This document shows, piece by piece, positions 57,001 to 64,000 of a stretch of DNA of 64,000 nt. Both the position numbers and the translations under genes were made by a program. This DNA is from Eutypella sp. D-1 (lineage: Eukaryota; Ascomycota; Sordariomycetes; Xylariales; Diatrypaceae). Below the pieces are notes generated by a model. It saw only the letters and a program-made list of their open reading frames with translations. It did not search any database and had not been told where the DNA came from. How positions within the stretch are numbered: position 1 is the stretch's first letter; each line of letters begins with the position of its first letter. The stretch is from contig JAJTTP010000014.1 in assembly GCA_023313575.1 (NCBI GenBank), positions 62,001-126,000 of the forward strand, given 5' to 3'.

Positions 57001-57868
57001 GGCTGTCTGGACTGTCTTTCTGTCTGTCTGTCTTTCGTAGGCCGTCCTGCTCTACCTACTCTACATATACCTATTAGTACTAGGTACTTCCCCAGTTCAG
57101 GCTTCTTCTTATCTGGATAAGTCAGGTCTTTCGTCTTGTTCTTCCCGTCTTGCTGCTTGAGGTCGCCTACTCATCTCAACTCAACTCGACTCAACTCATC
57201 CCAACTAATCAATATTCCTCTCTGTACTTTCCCCTCCCCTTCCTCCTATCATCATCCCGTCATCCTCTCCGTCCGTCCGTCCGCCCGTTTCCCCCCCATT
57301 CCTCCCTTCGCGTCTCCCGTCCCCCGTCTTCCGGTTTCCGTCTTCCGGTCTTCATATTTATTTTTCGGCTTGCGAACGAACTACTTTTGCTTCGTGGTTA
57401 TCGCCGGCTCTAACTCAGCTGGCTAGCTTCTTCCTTCCAACTTCCAACGTCTCCAAATAACCCCGTGGACTCAACTCTTTTCATAGTCAGTCGGGTCACA
57501 CGCGTTGGCCGATACGTTGGCCTTTGTTGTTCCAGGGTTGCTTGCTTGCTTTGCTTCCCACCAGCTCGGCTTCGGCTTCTACTTTTCTCCCCCGGGTTCT
57601 TCCATCTCGACGACTCGTCCCTCCTCACCCCTTCCCCCTTCAATGTAATCTCAGGCTGGCCCTCAAGTCGCGCGACAACATACATAGCAGCATTCTCCCT
57701 GTATAAGTGCTCGTATAAGTGCCTGTTTATTATTACCTACCATCTACCCAGTAGGAAGAGTACCCATCTATTTTCCGATACAATTTTTTAATTCAACTTC
57801 TATCTCTATCTCTTCTTTCCTACTACGACGACCACGTGCGCGATCAAATCCAACCTTGGAACCGAATC
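54030..57868. other. Long intergenic region upstream of GID4
   Basis: 3.8 kb with no supported gene on either strand. Low-complexity tracts include a GATT tetranucleotide run (56186-56213) and CTGTCTGTCTGTCT near 57021. Several ACCTAGGT palindromes cluster at 54926, 55674, 55776 and 55833. Pyrimidine-rich DNA from 57120 to 57860 is probably the long GID4 promoter and leader. Confidence 0.5.
56186..56213 (+). repeat. GATT tetranucleotide microsatellite
   Basis: Seven near-perfect GATT units. Confidence 0.85.
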
Positions 57869-59674
57869 ATGCCTACCCCTTCGAGGAATCCACATCCCCA
57901 ACAATTATCTTCCCGGTCTCATACCCATACATCGACATGTCCGGAAGAGCCCCGGTCTTGGCGACCAAGTGACGATGATGTCGCATACGCTTATCCACAT
58001 AGTCGCGATCACGCCATGAGTATGCATGTCGATCCGGATCCCGAAACTGCCTCTCCCAACCCCGAACCCGTCGGCGGTGCCCAGTTGCCGTCATCTTCCT
58101 CATCATCATCAGATATGCTCGAGGAAGACGCGACCACAGCTGCCACCATAGGATCCGCGCCCGGTTCGCGCTCCAATACCACATCCCCCGGACCTGAGTC
58201 GCAGAGCGCCGAAACCCCCGCATCTACCAATACTGCTCTCACTGTAGAGACCGAGACCGAGACCGAAGTGGATGCCGACGTAGATACGGATGGCGATCAA
58301 TTACACCACAAACCTATGGAATTGGAGGAGGGTCTCCCTGTCTCTTCTGTGCATTCTGTGCATGCCATTCAAGTTGAAACATCGTCGGCGCCACTTTCCC
58401 GAGATGCGCAACCACCACAGCACCACCAACAACCATCATCACCCTCGTCAACAACGTCATCGCAGCAGCAGCACCACCAACGGCTACGGGAACAAGCGGG
58501 ACAGCGGGGGCAACACAGGCACGACATGAGCTACGACATGTCGCCCCACAACCATAAGCCCGACGGCGGCGGGCCCGTGCAGGATGGATTCTGGGACGAT
58601 GGCAATTATGCGCCGTCCATGGGGTACGGGTACTCCAACCTCAGGGTATGTTTGTTTCTTTGTTGCTTTGTCGTGATGCCTATAATAAGCTGTTGTCACG
58701 AGGCGAAGGATTAGGAAATATGACATGCTAACTGAGATGCTCAAAAATTGAAGATCCTGCCCTCGTCACCCTCTTCGTTCCTGCGCCCGGGCAGCCGGTT
58801 CCACGGGACCCAGCAGTCCGAGCGTCAGGTGTACGATGTCCAGGTTGAGATCAAATACGTCGATTTCCGCGAGTCTTTTCTCTGCGGGTATCTGAAGATT
58901 CAAGGTTTGTTTCCACCCTCGCACCTAACCTCCCCCCCCCCCCTTCCTCCCCCCTTGCGCAATGCAATGCGTTTCAAAATTATCATTATCGGTACATCAG
59001 TTTCAGCCAAACTGGTCGGTAAGAAGTTTGCGCGCTAACATGAGTCGGACAAAATCACAGGCCTAACAGAAGATAACCCGACCCTAACGACATACTTCGA
59101 GGGCGAGATCATCGGCAGCAAGTACGGGTTCCTGACGCAGCACCCGGACTGGGGCGCGACGGACAAGATCGACATGAACCACTGGAGCAAGTTCACGGCA
59201 TTCCGGCAATACAAGCCGGCGCTACGGGCCGCGCTCTACTCGTCATTGTCGTCGTCGCACAGTCACCACTCGAGGCCCGACCGGACATCACCGGCGGCGC
59301 CCGCAGTCACGGGGAACCTCGGCATCCCCATGGGCAACGCGGCGCAGCGCGAGAACATCTTCATGCGCTGGAAGGAACACTTCCTGGTCCCCGACCACAA
59401 GGTCAAGACCATCAACGGCGCCAGCTTCGAGGGGTTCTATTACATCTGCTTTAACCAGAAGAAGGGCGAGGTCAAGGGTATCTACTTCCACTCTAAGAGC
59501 GAAAAGTGAGTCCTCCTTTCTTTTTTCACGAATGCCGAGTACAGTCCTGCCATACAACGAGCGCAAGCCTTTCCAGGTTCCATCAAGCTAACTCCCGCGC
59601 GTCGCAGGTTCCAGCAATTAGACCTCGCACACGTCGAAGATAAGGGCTGCTTCTCAGCCATGGAGTTCAGGTGA
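57869..59674 (+). CDS. GID4: GID E3 ubiquitin ligase substrate receptor Gid4/Vid24
   Basis: Four exons, join(57869..58645,58754..58904,59061..59505,59608..59674), 479 residues, all introns phase-matched. Residues 1-255 are disordered, rich in Ser, Thr, Gln and His (many histidines near 200-225). The Vid24 barrel follows: LRPGSRFHGTQQSERQVYD, VEIKYVDFRESFLCGYLKIQ, LTTYFEGEIIG, YGFLTQHPDWGATDKID, HWSKFTAF, IFMRWKEHFLVPDH, FEGFYYICFN and FQQLDLAHVEDKGCFSAMEF at the very C-terminus. Gid4 recognises Pro/N-degrons of gluconeogenic enzymes for degradation by the GID complex. The insert after YKPALRAALY (Ser/His/Pro-rich) is longer than in yeast. First ATG in the frame was taken as start. Confidence 0.92.
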
Positions 59675-60084
59675 AAGAAAGAAAGTTGAAAGTGAACGTA
59701 GAAAGCGAAAGATCAAATTCGTTCCGTGCGGACGTTCGCAGGCAGGCAGTCAGCCAGTCAGTCAGTCGGAAGTGTCCCCTTTATCCATCATTATCGACGG
59801 GGCGCACACGGCGCGTGTCCCGGATGGAAAGTCACGGGGATGGGGATGGGGATGGGGAATATCAATATCTAAGGAATGTCCTGGCGTCGGGGGCCCTGGA
59901 CTAGGTATCAGTCAATCAATCAATCAGTCAGACACAACAGCGAAGAAGGGAAGAGAAAGAGGTAGAGAGAGAGGACGGAAAGAAGTAGAGGAAGAAGACG
60001 GACGGACTGGTTCTATCACTTATCTATATCCCCTGCCTATCCCATCCCATCCTGTCCTGTCTTATCTGTCCCCCACCCCGGGGC

Positions 60085-60188
60085 ATATATATATATATAT
60101 ATATTTCACGAAGATGACGCATGAGAAGTATATCATATCATATCATATCATACCATACTATACCACACTATATCACACTATATCATAC
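60085..60188 (+). repeat. (AT)n and TATCA-type microsatellites
   Basis: Ten AT units at 60085-60104, then from 60129 a degenerate pentanucleotide array (TATCA, TACCA, TACTA). Confidence 0.8.
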
Positions 60189-60740
60189 AAACAAACGAGC
60201 AAACGAGCAAATTCAGAAGCTAAGCAAGCAAGCAAGCCACAAAAAAAAACACACACAAGCAAGCAAGTAGGGGCAAACGTACTTGAATAAACCAAGGAAA
60301 TAGAAACACCAGATAAAGTAATTGTATTAAACGGCTGGCTGTATTGGATCCACAGCGGGTTGGCGGGTGGGAGTGAAAGGAGGGGGGGGGGGGGGTGTAA
60401 AGCCCTATGTAGCACCTGGGATTGCGCCAGGTGAGGTCAAGTTCGAGATGGTGATGGTGGGATTTCACTCTAACCTCACCCCCCCCCCCCGGTTCCCTGC
60501 TATACACACGCGCGCGCATAGTTTTGAATCGTAATGTTTGTGTGTAATGTATGTGTATGTGTATATGTGTATGGGGATGCTTGCTAAGAATACGGGCATA
60601 TCGCGTAATGTCGTGCGTGTCGTGTAAGGGCTTCGTTCGTTCGTCACAGCAAGGCGGGGGGGGGAAGGTGAACTACGTAGAGCTGCTACGTATAGCTTTC
60701 TGTACTTAATATATATCACCTACCCCCCCCTCCCCCTCCC

Positions 60741-60766
60741 TTACCTTACCTTACCTTACCTTACCT
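60741..60766 (+). repeat. TTACC pentanucleotide repeat
   Basis: Five TTACC units. Confidence 0.85.
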
Positions 60767-61502
60767 ATAAAATCCAGCCGTACGTAGCAAAGTAAGTAGG
60801 TATGGTATGGTATGATACGGTATGTAAGTACCTAAGTAGATCGAGCAGTCCTTTTTCACTTCACACTTTCCGTCGGAGCGTCGGAGCACGGGGATGGTTT
60901 ACCTATAAGTAGGTAGATGATAATTTTTGCATGCCAGCTTGAGGGTGTATTTTTATTTTTATTATTATTGTGAAGTTTGCTGGACTCCGGGGCCCTCCTG
61001 TTCCGTCTGAACTGGCTCTTTCCATCCGATGTGGCATATAGACAACTACCTAGCTGGCTATCTGTTGCTCTCTCTTTCTCTCTCTCTCTTTAATCCTTAA
61101 GCCCTCGCTCCCCTGCGTCGAGTTTCAGCCTTGTGGTCAGACGGAGCTGTATTGTATAGCAATGCATCGCGGTGGCCCTTTTTGGTCTTCTGGCCTGGTC
61201 TTGAGTATGCGTGTCCCTTTCTCTGTTATCTTTCCACTAACCCCCTACTTCTGGAGCTCGGGCGTTGTCTCTAGATATGCGGGATCTTTCATGTTTCGTC
61301 GTTCTTGTTTCTTCTTCTTGTTCTTGCTCTTGTGCCCATGCTTCCGAAAAAATGGTGCCCGCTCCCTCATCCATCTCATCTGTTATTCCGCCCCTGGCTG
61401 CGCGCGCCAGCGCCATCTCCTCTCGTATCGTATCGTCCGCTCTCCTTATGCTGCGTGCATATGGTGGTGTGCAGTGTGTAAAGGCGCCTCTCGGTCCCCA
61501 AC

Positions 61503-62347
61503 TCACGAGATGGGCTTGATCTTGAAGTGCAGCGACGTCAGGCTGAAGACGAGGGCCTTGAGGTCCTGGACCAGGTAGTAGAAGACGCGCAGGCCCTCGG
61601 GGTCGGCGGACTCGGTGACGTCGATTAGGGAGCCGATCTTGGCTGTCTGTTGCGGGGGGATCAGTGGTGCTCTTCTCGAATTAGGGAGGAGGGGGGGAGG
61701 CTTTGTTACCTCGAAGGATATATGGTCGTTGCCGAGCCGGATCTCTAGCTCCTGGCGCCCGTCCTTGTTCTTCTGCGGCCACTTCGCGTCGTCCTCCTTC
61801 ATGATCTCGCTCTGCTTCACGATACGGCGGATCTCGTCGACTACCAGCGAGCTGACGCACACTACGTTTCGTTGCGTCGGGCGGGTGCCGGTCCTCGTCA
61901 GCATTTTTCTTCATCCGTCTATCTTTCCCCATCCACATCTCTATCCATGGGAACCAGGGGAAGAAAGGGGGGAGGTGGCGCAACCACACTCACTTTCTTT
62001 CCGGATCAGGCTGTCGTTTCGGTAGTTCGAGTTGTTGGCGTATCGCGCGACGGCGCTGCGGCCGTCTCCTACTACCCTGAAGTCGAATTCTGTTTGCGCG
62101 CGCGCGGGGGAGGGGAAGGGCGAAGATGGTTAGTGGGGGAGTGGTTACTCTAGCGAGGATGGATCGATGGATGGACGGACGAACCGAGGAATTCATGGCC
62201 GAAGCGACCGGAATGACCTGAGCTGTAGAAAGGGGGGTTTGTCGGCGGTTAGCGACAGGCTCTTGATTTCGGGAATGAAAGGTGATGCGTGAGTGAGTGA
62301 GTGACGTACTAGTATCGGAGGTAGAAGGGTTCGCTTGTGGACGCCAT
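61503..62347 (-). CDS. MAGO: Mago nashi, exon junction complex core subunit
   Basis: Five exons, complement(join(61503..61646,61710..61861,61994..62089,62185..62222,62310..62347)), 155 residues, the usual length. Two 38-nt exons encode the start: [19 protein letters not shown] is formed across the first splice and [16 protein letters not shown] across the second. Then [58 protein letters not shown] and [20 protein letters not shown]. Mago binds Y14 and locks eIF4A3 on spliced mRNA in the nucleus. All phases agree. High intron density in a short conserved gene is normal for Mago in filamentous fungi. Confidence 0.92.
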
Positions 62348-63589
62348 GGTGTTGGCTGTTGGTAAGTAAGTGAGTGAGTGAGTGGCGGACGATACGTTTC
62401 TTCTCTAACGGGTGACGGGCTGGCTTATGGGATTACGAAGTTGAATGTTCTGAAATTGGCAGTGTTTTATTCGGAAGAAACAACGACAGATAGTAATGTT
62501 GATATGTTGAAGGAGAAGCGAAGGGGAGATATGTATCGGAGCTGTTCATATGCAGATGCGATGCAGGTACATAATACAGCTATCGATATTACCTGCTAAG
62601 TGCATCTTATAATTACTACGTAATATGCATCTAGACGGTAACGGGGCAGAACAGCCCTCAGCCCCGATCTCTTTATCTTGCGATCTCTTATCACTGATAA
62701 GCTCCACTTAGGCTGAGTAGGTACCTACCCTAGGAGGAGGTACCTACCCTAGGAGGTACCTACTCTAAGCTTCTAAATTCAGGAGGCACGGCTGGGGACA
62801 CCTAACCCAACCCGAATCTGGTAGTTTGGGAACCTTGGAAGCTGCGTTGCTTGGCTTCAAACCTTATCGCTAATTGGCTAATGAGTGGAAACCTTGGGAA
62901 GGCCGACAACTGGGAATCTGGAAGTGACAGCCCTGGAAAGTCGACGCCGTGTCCCCTTACTTACCTTACCACCCAGCTGCCACCTTAAGTAACTTAGGTA
63001 AATTGTGGATGTGGACATTTCGATAAGGGACACCACCTAAACATCCACAACCTACAACAACCACACAAGCCGCACTTCACGAAAGCCTCACCCACAATAT
63101 TTTCCGTTCCTCCTGTTCCCCGTTGTCATCCTCCTCACCAACTACCTCTACTTGGGATGCCTGGTCGCATTGCTTCTTCATACTAAGGACGGAAGTATAA
63201 TCAGCAGGCGACTGACCGACCGACAAGACAAGCTTTCCAGTAACGACACACACATAATCACTTCTACAGCCCTTCTCTCTTTTTTTTTCTTTGGTTCCCG
63301 GTATTACGATCGATACGTGATTTATGATACGTGATACGTGGAACTGAGAGGGATAATAGATATACTAAAAAAGGGGGCCGGAAACCTATCCACAGATCTC
63401 CTATACCTATACTATTACACCATCGACAACTTCACCTTCACCACTTCACTCCCCTTCTCGTCGCTGCCGTCCGTTGTCCTCCTTTTTTTCTCCATAGCCC
63501 TCTGGTACTGAACGAGCCAAAGCGGTCTAGAACCGCACCGGTCACACCACAGCCACCACCCACCAGCCGTCACCCACCCAGCCGTCACC
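62348..63589. promoter_or_regulatory. Divergent promoter region, Mago / beta-COP
   Basis: 1.2 kb between two divergent housekeeping genes, with no supported gene. GTGAGTGAGTGAGT runs lie near the Mago start, and palindromic GGTACCTACC/CCTAGG repeats at 62719-62766. Confidence 0.5.
62719..62766. repeat. Palindromic direct repeats (TAGGTACCTACCCTAGGAGG)
   Basis: Two and a half direct units, each containing the palindromes GGTACC and CCTAGG. Confidence 0.75.
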
Positions 63590-64000
63590 ATGTCTACCTT
63601 CTTGGAAAATGCCTATAGTCTCGTCCACCAGGACAATGCCGCCGACGTCCCTTCCCTCTCCGATCTGCGCCTGCAGCTCGAGAAGGGCACAGACGAGAGC
63701 AAGGTCGACACTATGAAGCGCATCCTGACCATCATGTTGAACGGCGACCCTATGCCCCAGCTTCTCATGCACATCATCCGATTCGTCATGCCTTCCAAGT
63801 CAAAACCGTTAAAGAAGCTGCTTTATTTCTACTATGAGATCTGTCCTAAGCTCGATACAACTGGCAAGTTGAAGCAGGAGATGATTCTTGTCTGGTGAGT
63901 ACACGTCATGTCCCCCAGGAGGTGGATATTGCTGGCTGACGCTTTATTGTCTGTGTGTGTGTAATATAGCAATGGCATCAGAAACGACCTACAACATCCC
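63590..64000 (+). CDS. SEC26: Coatomer subunit beta (beta-COP), 5' part
   Basis: Two exons seen, 63590..63894 and 63970 onward; the gene runs off the right edge. The first 101 residues (STFLENAYSLVHQDN, LEKGTDESKVDTMKRIL, LNGDPMPQLLMHIIRFVMPS, KLLYFYYEICPKLD) and the spliced start of exon 2 (WCNGIRNDLQHP) are the start of the beta-COP adaptin-like domain. COPI coat on Golgi-to-ER vesicles. The start is the first ATG, in CACCATG context. Confidence 0.9.

Larger units (their letters stand above)
59675..61502. other. Convergent 3' intergenic, GID4 / Mago
   Basis: 1.8 kb without a supported gene, very rich in simple repeats: (AT)n at 60085-60104, TATCA-type pentamers at 60129-60188, TTACC repeats at 60741-60766. 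Confidence 0.5.

Noticed and set aside
60085..60188. CRISPR-like or telomere-like array
   Set aside because: Simple microsatellites without spacers and without a TTAGGG unit.

Overview
The window is nuclear DNA of a filamentous ascomycete (Pezizomycotina; gene content fits Sordariomycetes, perhaps Xylariales, but this is inference). The evidence is many short GT-AG introns of about 45-120 nt, fungal families such as the DUF3433 tandem-domain membrane proteins, a fungal tRNA ligase, RSC7, RPP40 and a fungal sesquiterpene synthase, and low-complexity intergenic DNA. Gene models were built by hand from reading frames, splice signals and phase; none has transcript support.

Layout. 1-12.7 kb: RSC7 chromatin-remodelling subunit (1084-2854), an MFS transporter (4317-6350), a 1206-residue DUF3433 membrane protein (7419-11323) that looks like two genes until a 284-nt repeat-bearing intron is removed, and a small DUF4267 membrane protein (12238-12648, minus). 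Around 11.3-16.4 kb lies AT-rich DNA with dispersed repeat copies. At 14.2-15.9 kb is a five-exon trypsin-like serine peptidase.

16.5-32.6 kb is the accessory core and is best read as a sesquiterpenoid biosynthetic cluster: an SDR, a SnoaL-like protein, a BBE-type FAD oxidase, a terpene synthase (DDMFDE and NDILSYQKE motifs), two paralogous P450s of the trichodiene-oxygenase-like type, and a rhodopsin-like seven-helix membrane protein between them. The synthase would make the hydrocarbon and the P450s, FAD oxidase and SDR would oxidise it. The product cannot be told from sequence. No cluster transcription factor or intact transporter is visible inside; a decayed transporter-like fragment lies at 33.6-34.0 kb.

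34.5-64 kb is mainly housekeeping: a small secreted protein, two low-complexity membrane proteins, mitoribosomal uL10m, anthranilate phosphoribosyltransferase (TRP4), tRNA ligase (TRL1), an ankyrin protein, the RNase P subunit RPP40 (with an apparent 1-nt frameshift), the tRNA m2G10 methyltransferase TRM11, GID4, Mago nashi and the 5' end of beta-COP. RPP40/TRM11 and Mago/beta-COP are divergent pairs. TRL1 has an in-frame RGG-rich reading frame immediately after its stop codon, the most curious single-gene observation here.
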